A stretch of 41,991 nucleotides of DNA, from contig PBMP01000055.1 in NCBI GenBank assembly GCA_002722705.1, positions 1 through 41,991 of the forward strand. The letters run 5' to 3'. The notes below the pieces were generated by a model. That model ran no database searches and had not been told where the DNA came from. It saw nothing but the letters and a program-made list of their open reading frames with translations. A program made the position numbers and the translations under genes. The DNA comes from Pseudobdellovibrionaceae bacterium (GTDB taxonomy: Bacteria > Bdellovibrionota > UBA1018 > UBA6935). Below, piece by piece: positions 22,311 through 31,642 of the stretch (positions are counted from its first letter, which is position 1; each line of letters begins with the position of its first letter).

Positions 22311-25300
22311 GTGAGTACGGATACTAAAGCATCTGAAAAATCTAAATCCGAAAACACGGAAAAGCTGGATACGAATAAAGTTCCTGTCTTTATTCTCGAG
22401 TCTGGATTTAAAGGGGCGGAGTCTCTCGTTAAGCAGTTTGAAGGAGATGAGCACGTTAAGATTTATCAAAATGTAAAGCTTCAGTCACTTGCTCCTGTGA
22501 TTCGAAAATTAGGAGGAGGGTTGATTGTTGGCTCTCTTCATAAAAAAGAAGAAGCAATTCATTGTCTTAATATTTTAAAATCAAATAAGAAATTAAAAAA
22601 ACTAAGAAAAATAGATGCACTATTTATCACTTCAAAAGAAGTCGAATTTTTAACTCATCACTTTAATCGATTGGGAGTACGTGAAATTTTACCTGAAGGA
22701 AGTCCTGAAAAATCAGTTCAGTTCAAACTTCGAAGAATGATCCAACAATTAAAACCTTTATTTAAACAAAAAGGAGATAAAAAAGAAAAAGAGGATGGAT
22801 TAAAAAATGGCAAAGGATTAGGAAAAGGAAAAAAAGATCTATCTAAAGAAGTAGAATATGTTTCAGCTATGAAAATTCGAAGTGATTATTGGCTTCTCAA
22901 AGGCGGTGGAGCAAAGATGATCATGGGAAGGTGGATGGTCAACTTGGTTGGGCCAGGGCCATTGACTGGAAAGTGGGTTCAGTCAGAAACTGAAAAAAAT
23001 AAAAAGGGAGAGCCGCTATGGGAGTGGATCCTGGATGAAGATCTTGGAAAATCGTTTAACCTTGAGCCTGGGACTTGGTTTTTTGATGGAAGGAGACCTG
23101 AGTTTAAACAAGGACAATGGGTTTTTGTGAGTAATACCCCTCGTTTATTTTTTAAGAGAGAAGAAAAAGTCATTGGTGTCAAAGTACTTGCTCGTGAAGA
23201 AAAAGGGCTTGCAATAGCAAATGACTCTATGTCCGGAAAAATGCTCTTAAGAGAAGTTATAAAAAGTCACAGTCTTTCAAAAAAATTAAAAACGAGTGAT
23301 GATAAAAAAGAAAAAAAAGAAGATGAAAACGAAAACTCTAAAGGTGAAGAAAAAAGTGGGAACTATTCTAAGGGAGTCTTTAATGATAAGACCTCAAATA
23401 CAACCGAAGTTGATGAGTTTGATATTCTTTGTAAAATTGGACAGGGAGTTCCTGTAGGAAACGAAATTTTTCATAAGCTCTCAGAGCATCTTCAGGATAG
23501 ATTTAGGAGACAAAGAAAGTATACCACAAAGCCTGCAGATTTTTACGAATCAGAATTTAAAGAAGAAATTGAAACCTATTCTCCCACTCCCGAAGAAAAA
23601 ATGCCTCGATTTTGGATTGATAAAAAAGCTTTTGGGGAAGGTGAGGGAGCTTGGGAAAGAATGGCTCCTGATTCAGAATCAAAAAGATCCTGGTTTTTAT
23701 ATATTAATGAGAACCAGTTGAGTGAAGAAGAATCTTCTTTTCAAAATTGGGACGTTTACTGGATTTTTTGTGGTGAAGAAGATCCGATCGTCTCAAAAGA
23801 TAATTCTTTATGGGGGTTTAATGAAGAAAAAGCAGGAGGATTTCTTTCCTTTCATCAGTTACCAAAAAGTCTCAAAAATGCGCTTCTTGAAATGACTGAA
23901 AACGAGGTAAAAAGTCTATCTCAAAAGGTAAAAGATGAAGTTCAAGAAGAAGAAAAAAGAAAACTGAGTCAGGAAAGTAAAGAAAGTAAAGAGTTTGAAT
24001 ATAGGCAACAAAAAGATTCTGATGAATCTAAAGAACTTGAGTACATTGATAAAAAAGATGCGAATGAAAAAGAACTCGAATATAGAGAAAAGAAAGAAGA
24101 AGAAGACGACGAATTAGAATATCATGACAAGAAAGACTCAGATAGTAACAATAAAGAATATGTAGACAAAAAAGAAAAAGATGACAGTGAACCACTAAGT
24201 TTCGAGAAAAAGCAAGAAGAAGGAAGCTTTGAGGAGTCTAATCAATCAAAAAGTGAAACTAATCATTCTGAAAACGATCAAAATCAAAATAATTTAAGTT
24301 TTGAAAATGAAGATCAATCTAAAAATAATGAAAAGAGCAATGCTAATGAGAGTGATATTTTAAATTTAGATTCTTCTGAAAAAACATCCGAAATACAAAA
24401 TGATTTAAATGAAGTTCAATTTTCTGAAGCTGAATCTAAAAATGCAACTGAGAATACTTCAGATTATCTTTTGGAAAAAGAACCAGAAAAAGAAGGCACG
24501 GTGCTTGATGGAACGTTTTCTAAAGATCAGGAGCGTGAATCTGAAGATTATAAAGATGAAAATAAAAATGAATCTAAAGAATTAAATGGTGAGTTTTCAG
24601 AAGAAAATTCTAAAGAATTAAATTACACGGACTCTGAAGAAAAAGATAAATTTGAAAACAGAGAAGTTTTTCAAAAAAAATGCACCGATTTAGGGGAAAC
24701 AAGAGGAATTTGGAAAACAGGAGATTCTTCTGAATTTGGAATTTATTATGGGTGGATTAATGAACCACTGACTGACGGAGCATATGCTTCTGTTGAAGCT
24801 GTCCCTGCATTTTGGGTCTATGATGGAAAAGATGCTCCTTTTTTAAGTGTTCATCAAAAAAATGAGTATTGGAATTTTTACGATAGAGATCCTATTCGTT
24901 TCAATAGTTTTGAAGATTTACCTTCTAAAATGAAAGATTTTTTCAGATTTGAGTTTGGAAGAAAAGATTTATCTGTCGCCGCTGCTCAAAAAGAAACGTC
25001 TCAATTAGATATAGACCTTTCCAAAGAAAAGAAAAATCAAGAGAATGACTTTAAGAATACCTTTGAGAAAACTAAAAGTGAATTAACATCTCGACTCGGA
25101 GACATCGCTCCAGGTGTACAAAAAGCAATTGACGAGGCAGAAGAAAAAATAGAAACAGTTCAAAAAGAAAACGATCTTGAGTCTGACCAAAAGAAGGAAT
25201 CGAAGAAAACTCGTCCTGCCTCTCCAGACAAACCAGCTTATGGATCTCTTTCAATTGCATTTTTAGTTTCAGAATTAATGCTCAAAAGAGGAGTTGAGCC

Positions 25301-25652
25301 TGGTTATATCTTTCATAAGTATTGTGAATATCTATCTATTGCATTGGGAAAGCTAGATGTAGAAACTTGGTGTTTAGTTGATAATAATTGGAATTTGATG
25401 GGAAGTTCTAAAGAAGAAGGAGACGCTATCGAACTTCCAGAGTTTTCACAGCTTAGCTTGAAGAATCCTTATGTGCTCTCTTCTGGTGAAAATCCTTATT
25501 TAGTTTTATCTATTTTTTCAAAAGAGGTTCTTAAGGGTGGGGTAGTGATTCGAGGAGAAGGAGTAGAGAAGATTAATACAGAGTATGGATTAGATTGTGC
25601 TTCAATGCTTGAAGGAATTACTTTATCTTCAAAAACAAAAAAAGTAGCTTAA
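22311..25652 (+). CDS. Large multidomain protein: receiver-like N-terminus, duplicated Trp-rich domain, GAF-like C-terminus
   Basis: 1113 residues, no named family recognised. The start is the GTG at 22311, five bases after a perfect GGAGG; the frame is open from a TTG at 22275. The N-terminus (about 15-140) alternates strands and helices like a CheY receiver, but the third strand (GGLIVGSLHKK) lacks the phospho-acceptor Asp. Next is a Trp-rich region (about 185-290: DYWLLKGGGAKMIMGRWMVN). A domain at about 430-530 recurs at about 790-880. Both copies share GE..G.W, INE, YW or FW followed by a GEEDP/GKDAP-type turn, W.F and SF..LP. Between them lie acidic Lys/Glu repeats. The last 150 residues (YGSLSIAFLVSELMLKRG onward) look GAF-like. 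No TM or signal peptide, so cytosolic. Confidence 0.85.
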   Translation: MSTDTKASEKSKSENTEKLDTNKVPVFILESGFKGAESLVKQFEGDEHVKIYQNVKLQSLAPVIRKLGGGLIVGSLHKKEEAIHCLNILKSNKKLKKLRKIDALFITSKEVEFLTHHFNRLGVREILPEGSPEKSVQFKLRRMIQQLKPLFKQKGDKKEKEDGLKNGKGLGKGKKDLSKEVEYVSAMKIRSDYWLLKGGGAKMIMGRWMVNLVGPGPLTGKWVQSETEKNKKGEPLWEWILDEDLGKSFNLEPGTWFFDGRRPEFKQGQWVFVSNTPRLFFKREEKVIGVKVLAREEKGLAIANDSMSGKMLLREVIKSHSLSKKLKTSDDKKEKKEDENENSKGEEKSGNYSKGVFNDKTSNTTEVDEFDILCKIGQGVPVGNEIFHKLSEHLQDRFRRQRKYTTKPADFYESEFKEEIETYSPTPEEKMPRFWIDKKAFGEGEGAWERMAPDSESKRSWFLYINENQLSEEESSFQNWDVYWIFCGEEDPIVSKDNSLWGFNEEKAGGFLSFHQLPKSLKNALLEMTENEVKSLSQKVKDEVQEEEKRKLSQESKESKEFEYRQQKDSDESKELEYIDKKDANEKELEYREKKEEEDDELEYHDKKDSDSNNKEYVDKKEKDDSEPLSFEKKQEEGSFEESNQSKSETNHSENDQNQNNLSFENEDQSKNNEKSNANESDILNLDSSEKTSEIQNDLNEVQFSEAESKNATENTSDYLLEKEPEKEGTVLDGTFSKDQERESEDYKDENKNESKELNGEFSEENSKELNYTDSEEKDKFENREVFQKKCTDLGETRGIWKTGDSSEFGIYYGWINEPLTDGAYASVEAVPAFWVYDGKDAPFLSVHQKNEYWNFYDRDPIRFNSFEDLPSKMKDFFRFEFGRKDLSVAAAQKETSQLDIDLSKEKKNQENDFKNTFEKTKSELTSRLGDIAPGVQKAIDEAEEKIETVQKENDLESDQKKESKKTRPASPDKPAYGSLSIAFLVSELMLKRGVEPGYIFHKYCEYLSIALGKLDVETWCLVDNNWNLMGSSKEEGDAIELPEFSQLSLKNPYVLSSGENPYLVLSIFSKEVLKGGVVIRGEGVEKINTEYGLDCASMLEGITLSSKTKKVA
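23971..24222 (+). repeat. Degenerate KELEYxxKKD coding repeats
   Basis: Within the large multidomain gene, about six tandem units of 12-17 codons read EFEYRQQKD, ELEYIDKKD, ELEYREKKE, ELEYHDKKD, NKEYVDKKE and PLSFEKKQE. They form a highly charged, probably extended or helical spacer between the two copies of the duplicated domain. Copy number is likely to vary between strains. Confidence 0.75.
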
Positions 25653-26887
25653 GAGGCTTTTTCTTCCAAATCTTTATTTATAATATCCTGAGCTTGTTTT
25701 CCGACCATAATTGCAGCACTTTCAATTTCTTCTTCGTTAGCCATATTTTTTGTCCATCTTCGGACTTCTGAGAATATTTCCGGATTGAAGTTTTCTGGAA
25801 AACTTCTATCTTTTTCCATTTCATCAATAATGGAAAAAGTTTCTTCAATAGTTTTTGGTGTTCCATCGTAATATCCACTGCAAATTTCATCCATAAGGTT
25901 AGCCATGTTAACGAGTTGCGCGAGATCGTCCAATTGAAAACCCTGGATTTGATTAGGATAGCCTGTACCGTCAAATTTTTCATGATGCTGCAGGATCATT
26001 GTTTCGAGTGCACTGTCTATTTTGATGGGTGAGTTTTTAAGTATTTCAAGAGTATGAGTAACGTGTTGAGTGATTTTATTTTTTGTTTGTAGATCTGAAT
26101 CCTTCATGGAAGGTTCAAATAAATCTAGATTCATTTTGACTACACCGATATCGTGTAAGAGTCCTGCAGTTGCAATATTGGTTATTGTTTCTTTCTCTAT
26201 TTTTCCAAAAGCAAGAGCAAAGATGACTCCGTAAGTAGAGGTGTTGATTGCATGTTCGAGCTCTGGATCTGTTTCTCCCATTTCCCAAATTTCTTTAATA
26301 ATGTGGTTCATATCTGAGCTAATATTTTCTAGTATTTCTTTAACGAATTGTTTTGCATACTTTCTTTGTTCTTTTTCGTTTTCACCCTGGTCTTCATTCA
26401 TGATTTTATTTAAAACGCTTTTAGCGAGTTCTGAGGTGACTTCTTTTTTTTCTTCTTCTGGAACTTCTTCTGAGTTGAGGACTTCGATAGTAATTGCAGC
26501 TTCAGGTATTTCGGGTGGGGGCGGTTCCTCAGGCTCTGGAATTGATGGCTCTGCTATTTCAGGTTCAGGCTCTAGAGTTGCTTCTTGAGGCTCTTTAAGA
26601 GGTTCATTTTTAGAGACAGCTTCTTCTTTATTTTCCTCTTCTTCAGGTAAAAGGTACTTTTTAAAGGCTTCGTTTTCTGAATGGTGTATCCAAAGATGAA
26701 TGAGTTTTTTTTTACCGTATTTTTTAAAAAAAGATTCATCTAAAATTGACCCATTCTTCTTAAAAAGAATCACATGGTTATTCATGATGAAAACAATATA
26801 GAGAGAGAAAGTGATTTCTTTATTTATCATCAATTGTTCGAAGTCTATTTTTATGTAGTCTTCTACGGATTGACTGATAGAGCTCAT
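25649..26887 (-). CDS. HD-GYP domain protein with altered metal-site residues
   Basis: 412 residues. An N-terminal domain (about 20-80: FSLYIVFIMNNHVILFKKNG and LIHLWIHHSENEAFKKYL) matches the sensor-like module often found before HD-GYP. A Pro/Glu linker follows (about 82-150), then HD-GYP (about 175-380). Conserved: His212, HD at 245-246, His275 and His278 region, HHEKFDGTGYP at 301-311. HD-GYP enzymes hydrolyse cyclic-di-GMP. Here the HDxGK lysine is Val (HDIGVVKM), and the final Asp of the usual VAD.FDAL block is Asn330 (NMANLMDEI), so activity may be changed or lost. Its start overlaps the upstream unknown gene (ATGA at 26887-26884). Its end overlaps the convergent large multidomain gene by 4 bp. 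Confidence 0.88.
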   Translation of the reverse strand: MSSISQSVEDYIKIDFEQLMINKEITFSLYIVFIMNNHVILFKKNGSILDESFFKKYGKKKLIHLWIHHSENEAFKKYLLPEEEENKEEAVSKNEPLKEPQEATLEPEPEIAEPSIPEPEEPPPPEIPEAAITIEVLNSEEVPEEEKKEVTSELAKSVLNKIMNEDQGENEKEQRKYAKQFVKEILENISSDMNHIIKEIWEMGETDPELEHAINTSTYGVIFALAFGKIEKETITNIATAGLLHDIGVVKMNLDLFEPSMKDSDLQTKNKITQHVTHTLEILKNSPIKIDSALETMILQHHEKFDGTGYPNQIQGFQLDDLAQLVNMANLMDEICSGYYDGTPKTIEETFSIIDEMEKDRSFPENFNPEIFSEVRRWTKNMANEEEIESAAIMVGKQAQDIINKDLEEKAS

Positions 26888-28254
26888 TCACCGCTCGCCT
26901 TTTTTAGGGATTTAAAGGACAATACTATTTTTGAAAGTTTTTCAAACCAGTTTTGCATTTCTTTTTTATGATTTTTTATTTCTTTTTCAAGTCTTTTAAA
27001 TTCTAGAGAAGAAGGAGTGTTTTGAATGCTTTTAAACTGATTTAAAAGTTCTAAATATTGATATCTACTTTCATTAAGTTTTTCTTCGAATTGATCTAGT
27101 AGGTCAATTCCTGTGAGTGGAGAGAATTGAAAGTTTGTGCCGATTCCACCTGATTTAAGTTCTTGTATTAGTTTTTTTTGTTGAGCAACTTCGTTTTTAA
27201 GTAAATTTAGTGTTTTTATTATTTCTGGATCAGGTAATTTTTTTTGATTAGGGTTTTCTTTTGGTTTTAGAGTTTCATTTTCGATAACAATATATTTTTT
27301 ATTTGTTTTTTCCGGAGAGTAAGTTTCAGTTACTCTTCTTCCGTCAAGAGCATCAACCCATAAAGTTTTTATTTTAGATTGGGTCGATCTGTTCTTTTTT
27401 ATAAGATAGTGACCAAAACAAAATTCATAGTTTTTACTATCGGCGATTTGAATAATCTTTGCCCAATCAGAATATCGTTGAAGAGATGAAAGTGCTGGGC
27501 TTTTTGATTCATAAGAAAACCATAGGTGAGGTATGATGTCTTTTGGTGTTTTCCAAGAGTTTTGAGTGAAACATGCTCGAAATGCAATGGATTCGGAGTC
27601 CGCAACTGCTTGAATAGCAGCTCTTTTTTCAGATGTTGATTGTCCAAAGTTCATTTTATTAAAAATCATTTCTTTAACTGATTCTAGACAGATACGAATA
27701 TCAAGATCCTGATCTTTCCATTGGTCATTATCCCAAAAGTCTTTCTCTCGAATGGATTGATAAAAAAGATCAATATCAGAAGAACTGAATATATCTTTAT
27801 GAAAGATTGTTCCTTTAGGATACATTGGAATCAGACCGCTTTTTAAATCTTCATGAGAAAGAAGCTTGATCCATTTTAAAGTGTGTTGTCGATAATCAGG
27901 TGAAAAATTTAAAAATAAAGAACGAGGATAATGCATTTCGAATTTAAATTGTGAATCGTTAAAAGGCTGAAACGTATATCCAGCGACTAAAGGACCTTGA
28001 GTTCTGTTGACTCCCCAGAAACCCTCAACTCTTTTGTACTCACAGTAAAGTTTTACTGGCAGGAGAGTAAGAGAAAATTTCTCTGACTGGAGAATCTTGA
28101 TAATTTCATCTTCGTTTTTAACTTCAGGTTTAAAGAAAATTTTGTGAGTTTTATCGAGAGTTTGAGACATTGCTCTGAGGGCGTGCTGTTGCTCGCGACT
28201 TAAGTCTCCATCATTAATCCATAGGATTTTTGATTTGTGTGCTACCTCATTCAA
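26884..28254 (-). CDS. Unknown cytosolic protein with C-terminal coiled coil, coupled to HD-GYP
   Basis: 456 residues, family not recognised. The N-terminus (KILWINDGDLSREQQHALRA to about FSLTLLPVKLY) has a strand-helix-strand rhythm reminiscent of a truncated receiver. A central mixed domain rich in Trp, Phe and Asp follows (about 75-310). A Lys/Pro linker leads to a coiled coil in the last 120 residues (LNLLKNEVAQQKKLIQELKS, and later EFKRLEKEIKNHKKEMQNWF). No signal peptide or TM. A GGAG ribosome site lies 12 bases before the ATG. The ATGA overlap with the HD-GYP gene implies balanced co-production and perhaps a complex. Confidence 0.85.
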   Translation of the reverse strand: MNEVAHKSKILWINDGDLSREQQHALRAMSQTLDKTHKIFFKPEVKNEDEIIKILQSEKFSLTLLPVKLYCEYKRVEGFWGVNRTQGPLVAGYTFQPFNDSQFKFEMHYPRSLFLNFSPDYRQHTLKWIKLLSHEDLKSGLIPMYPKGTIFHKDIFSSSDIDLFYQSIREKDFWDNDQWKDQDLDIRICLESVKEMIFNKMNFGQSTSEKRAAIQAVADSESIAFRACFTQNSWKTPKDIIPHLWFSYESKSPALSSLQRYSDWAKIIQIADSKNYEFCFGHYLIKKNRSTQSKIKTLWVDALDGRRVTETYSPEKTNKKYIVIENETLKPKENPNQKKLPDPEIIKTLNLLKNEVAQQKKLIQELKSGGIGTNFQFSPLTGIDLLDQFEEKLNESRYQYLELLNQFKSIQNTPSSLEFKRLEKEIKNHKKEMQNWFEKLSKIVLSFKSLKKASGE

Positions 28255-28350
28255 GATCGAATTCTCCTTAAAAAGCCTGTCATCACCTTATCGGAATATT
28301 TTCTATGATTTTAAGGTAAATGACTGTTTTATAAGCTATGATAGTGAAGG

Positions 28351-30330
28351 ATGGTGCCTTATCTCTCTAAGATTTTAGGTAAAATGGGGTCTATGCGTGT
28401 AAGAATATTGACGCTTGTGATCTCTATTGTAGTTGTCGTGCTGTTTAGCTCAGTGACCAGTCTATTAAAGATTTCCAAAGTAAGCTTAGAGTTAAAAAAC
28501 GCAAATAAATTGACGTTTCCTTTAGCTCGTCTTTTAGGGCAGTTAGAGAGTGATTCTGAGATATTGAAAATGGAATTAGAAAGAGGACTTTCTTATGAGT
28601 ATTGGGATGACTTGCACTGGATTCCTCAACCAGTACCCGTTTGGATGGTAGAACTCATCGAAAACGAAATGAAAGTCATTCATGAAAAAATTCAATTACA
28701 GACTTCTGAAGATTCTTTTAAAACCCAGTTATGGACAGATTGGTTTTTAGAAACGCAGCAGTCGTTTCAGAGTCTCATTCAATCCCACTCTGCATTATTT
28801 CAAAAGGTGAAGTTAAAGGACTGGAGTGGTGCAAAAAAAGTGTATCCTCATTGGTCTGCTGCTTTAGGTGAATGGACTCGGCAAGTGAATTGGGGAGCTC
28901 AGAGGTCAACATCTCAGGTGCGTTCAGTGGTTCGGGAATCAGATACACACGTGAGCGATCTTCGTTCTAACTTAAGAGCTCTGTTGATTTCTTTAATTTT
29001 GTTATCGATTTTACTCTTATGGTTTAGCGATCGAACACTGAGACCATTAGCTCAAATGAGTTTAATGGTTAAAAAATTTACTGAACGAGGAATTGAAAAA
29101 ACTGACCGTTTCGAACTCCCTGAATATAAAGTCGGTTCTAGTGATGAAGTCTCTGATTTAATGCGTGAATTTAGAAAAATGGCTTTATCAATTATCGAGA
29201 GAGAAAAAATTGTAGTTACACAAAAAGAACGCTTAGCAACTCAAAATGATCTTCTCAATAAAATGGGGACTTTAAATAAAACCATCTTAGAGAGTGTAGA
29301 ATCAGGCCTTATTTCGTTTGATTCAAATGGAAATGTTCTTTCCTTTAATCCCGCTGCTGAAAAAATTTTTCCATCCCTTATTGATGGTGGTGATTTTCTT
29401 GAGTATCTTTATGCGAACAAACCATTTTGGGTTCCGAACTTTGAATCGCTGATGACTCCAGTGAGACTGGGGCCGCAGAACTGCTTTGAAGGAGTTTGGG
29501 ATATTCGATGGATTCCACTAAAGAGAGACGGCGTTTCAGAGATTTCAGGGGTTCTTCTTATTCTAACAAATTTAACCGAGTTAGTGGCTTTAGAGTCCAA
29601 GTTAAAAGAAGCAGAGCATTTAGCTGCTGTAGGACGAATGTCTGCACAGATTGCACATGATATCAGAAACCCTTTACAGTCCATTTCACTCGAAGCGGAA
29701 TTTTCTCTAGACCAAGTAAAAGATGGAGATCAAACAGATTTAGTGGAATCAATTCGTTCGATACAGGAATCGACAGAACGTTTAGAAAGAATGACTCGAA
29801 ACTATTTAAGGTTATCTAAACCGAACCAAATTAAAAAAGAACGATTAGACCTGAGAGAGTCATTAGAGTCAGTCTTAGCTTTGTTTTCTCCTGAGTTGAA
29901 AAATAAAGGAATTGAAATTCAATGGAGGTATGACTCAGGGCTGGATCCTATAGTCGCTGCTGATTCATCTTTATTCGAGCAGGTGCTTTCAAATTTATTA
30001 AATAATTCAATTCAGGCATTAGAAGTGTCAGAGCAGAAAAGAATTTCTTTTCATCTTTTTTCCGTAGAAACAGGAATGACGGTGATTCGAATTGAAGATA
30101 GTGGCCCAGGAATTTCAGAATCGCTTCAAAATGTAATCTTTCAACCGTTTGTTACCAATAAAGCAGGAGGAACAGGGCTTGGATTATCTTTCGTTAAAAA
30201 AATGATGCTGGAAATGGGAGGGTCGGTTGAGTGGGTTGAATCGACTCAAGGAGCTATTTTTGAGTTACGATTACCTCAAATGGATATGGAGGTTTTATCT
30301 AAAAATGAAGTACAAAATTTTATTAGTTGA
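28351..30330 (+). CDS. NtrB/AtoS-type sensor histidine kinase
   Basis: 659 residues: TM1 (about 19-38), a periplasmic helical sensor region (about 40-205), TM2 (about 210-226), HAMP, a PAS-like domain (about 305-420: ILESVESGLISFDSNGNVLS, NPAAEKIF), HisKA with the acceptor His in AHDIRNPLQS, and an ATPase domain with NLLNNSIQAL, DSGPGIS and GTGLGLSFVKKM. AHDIRNPL is typical of kinases that pair with sigma-54 activators, and that activator is encoded next, overlapping by 26 bp. The start is uncertain. The ATG at 28351 has GAAGG touching it; in-frame ATGs at 28384 and 28393 are alternatives. A possible -10, TATGAT, is at 28337-28342. Confidence 0.92.
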   Translation: MVPYLSKILGKMGSMRVRILTLVISIVVVVLFSSVTSLLKISKVSLELKNANKLTFPLARLLGQLESDSEILKMELERGLSYEYWDDLHWIPQPVPVWMVELIENEMKVIHEKIQLQTSEDSFKTQLWTDWFLETQQSFQSLIQSHSALFQKVKLKDWSGAKKVYPHWSAALGEWTRQVNWGAQRSTSQVRSVVRESDTHVSDLRSNLRALLISLILLSILLLWFSDRTLRPLAQMSLMVKKFTERGIEKTDRFELPEYKVGSSDEVSDLMREFRKMALSIIEREKIVVTQKERLATQNDLLNKMGTLNKTILESVESGLISFDSNGNVLSFNPAAEKIFPSLIDGGDFLEYLYANKPFWVPNFESLMTPVRLGPQNCFEGVWDIRWIPLKRDGVSEISGVLLILTNLTELVALESKLKEAEHLAAVGRMSAQIAHDIRNPLQSISLEAEFSLDQVKDGDQTDLVESIRSIQESTERLERMTRNYLRLSKPNQIKKERLDLRESLESVLALFSPELKNKGIEIQWRYDSGLDPIVAADSSLFEQVLSNLLNNSIQALEVSEQKRISFHLFSVETGMTVIRIEDSGPGISESLQNVIFQPFVTNKAGGTGLGLSFVKKMMLEMGGSVEWVESTQGAIFELRLPQMDMEVLSKNEVQNFIS

Positions 30331-31642
30331 AGATGATATGAGTTCGAGAAGTTCTTTGGAACGGTTTCTATTTCGAGAAGGATACGAAGTGGTCTCTTGT
30401 GCAGATGGAGAGGAAGCGTTAAGTTTTTTACGGTCTTCACGTTTTGATTTAGTGGTTTCGGACATTCGAATGCCTACCATGAATGGAATGGAGCTTTTTA
30501 AAGCGATTCAATCTTTAGGAATGAAGATTCCAATGATTTTAATGACGGCTCATGCTCAAGTCGATGATGCTGTTTATGCTTTAAAAAAGGGAGCAGTAGA
30601 CTTTTTAATTAAACCTTTTAAGAGAAAAGATTTACTGAGCGCAATACAAAAAACGGTAGTTTCTGTATCTTTTTCCAGAGAAGAATTTAATTTTGAAGAG
30701 TATATTGCTGAGTCTGTTGTCATGAAAAACTTACTTCAAAAAGGAATTAAAGTAGCTCCTACGAACGCTCATGTGTTGATTCATGGAGAAAGTGGAACGG
30801 GAAAAGAGTTTTTGAGTCATTTTATTCATAAAAACAGTACTCGTTCAGCAGGTCCCTTTATTTCCATTAATTGTAGTTCGATTCCTGAGAATTTGATCGA
30901 ATCAGAATTATTTGGATATGTAAAAGGAGCATTTACAGGAGCAGAAAAAACTCGTGAGGGATTATTTCAAGTTGCTGACGGGGGAACATTATTTTTGGAT
31001 GAAGTGGGGGATATGCCACTCAATGTACAAGTAAAACTATTGAGAGCCATTCAAGAAGGAGAAGTGAGAAAAGTAGGGTCGACAGAAATAGAAAAAGTAG
31101 ATGTACGTATCGTTTCTGCAACTCATCAAAACTTAAGTGAACGAGTTAGTCAAAACCTTTTTAGAAGGGACTTGATGTATCGATTGGAGGTCGTTCAACT
31201 GAACGTTCCTCCTCTTCGTGATCGCAAAGAAGACTTACCAGCTTTAATTCAATTCTTTATTGAAAAGCACTGTAAAAAACATCAAAAAGAAATCACAAAA
31301 ATAGATTCTGAGGTTTTAATTGCTTTTGCTCACTATTCCTGGCCAGGAAATATTAGAGAGCTTTCTAATGTAATTGAAAGAGGAGTGATTTTAAGTGATC
31401 AAACTATTGATTTATCGAGTTTACCTTATGAGATACAAGGAGCTCTAGATAATGAATCTCTTCGTTCTAAAGTTGAAATTCCGCTTGGAACTCCTCTAAA
31501 AGAAGTGGAAGAACTTCTTATCCAGAAGACACTAGAGATGACTGATGGAGATAAAGAAGTCACCGCAAGACTTTTAGGAATTAATTCTAGAACAATTTAT
31601 AGACGATTAGAAAAACAAAAAGAACTTTCTTCTAAAAATTAA
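30305..31642 (+). CDS. NtrC-family sigma-54-dependent response regulator
   Basis: 445 residues from the ATG at 30305 (KYKILLVEDD). The upstream in-frame extension to 30227 lies inside the kinase and has no receiver sequence. Receiver domain (1-120): acidic pair VEDD, acceptor Asp in VVSDIRMP, TA in LMTAHA, and Lys in LIKPF. AAA+ domain: Walker A GESGTGKE; the sigma-54-contacting loop GAFTGA is intact; Walker B TLFLDEVGDMP; arginine finger region RRDLMYRLEV. Fis-type helix-turn-helix at the end (VTARLLGINSRTIYRRLEK). All catalytic elements are intact, so a functional activator of sigma-54 promoters phosphorylated by the preceding kinase is likely. GGAGG lies 12 bases before the start. Targets unknown. 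Confidence 0.95.
   Translation: MKYKILLVEDDMSSRSSLERFLFREGYEVVSCADGEEALSFLRSSRFDLVVSDIRMPTMNGMELFKAIQSLGMKIPMILMTAHAQVDDAVYALKKGAVDFLIKPFKRKDLLSAIQKTVVSVSFSREEFNFEEYIAESVVMKNLLQKGIKVAPTNAHVLIHGESGTGKEFLSHFIHKNSTRSAGPFISINCSSIPENLIESELFGYVKGAFTGAEKTREGLFQVADGGTLFLDEVGDMPLNVQVKLLRAIQEGEVRKVGSTEIEKVDVRIVSATHQNLSERVSQNLFRRDLMYRLEVVQLNVPPLRDRKEDLPALIQFFIEKHCKKHQKEITKIDSEVLIAFAHYSWPGNIRELSNVIERGVILSDQTIDLSSLPYEIQGALDNESLRSKVEIPLGTPLKEVEELLIQKTLEMTDGDKEVTARLLGINSRTIYRRLEKQKELSSKN

Noticed and set aside
26241..26588. 115-codon plus-strand open frame, Ser-rich
   Set aside because: Lies antisense to the Pro/Glu linker of the HD-GYP gene; its composition is the mirror of that linker and it has no ribosome site.
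30227..30304. N-terminal extension of the NtrC-type regulator
   Set aside because: Read inside the kinase gene; the receiver begins at the ATG at 30305, as in the rest of the family.
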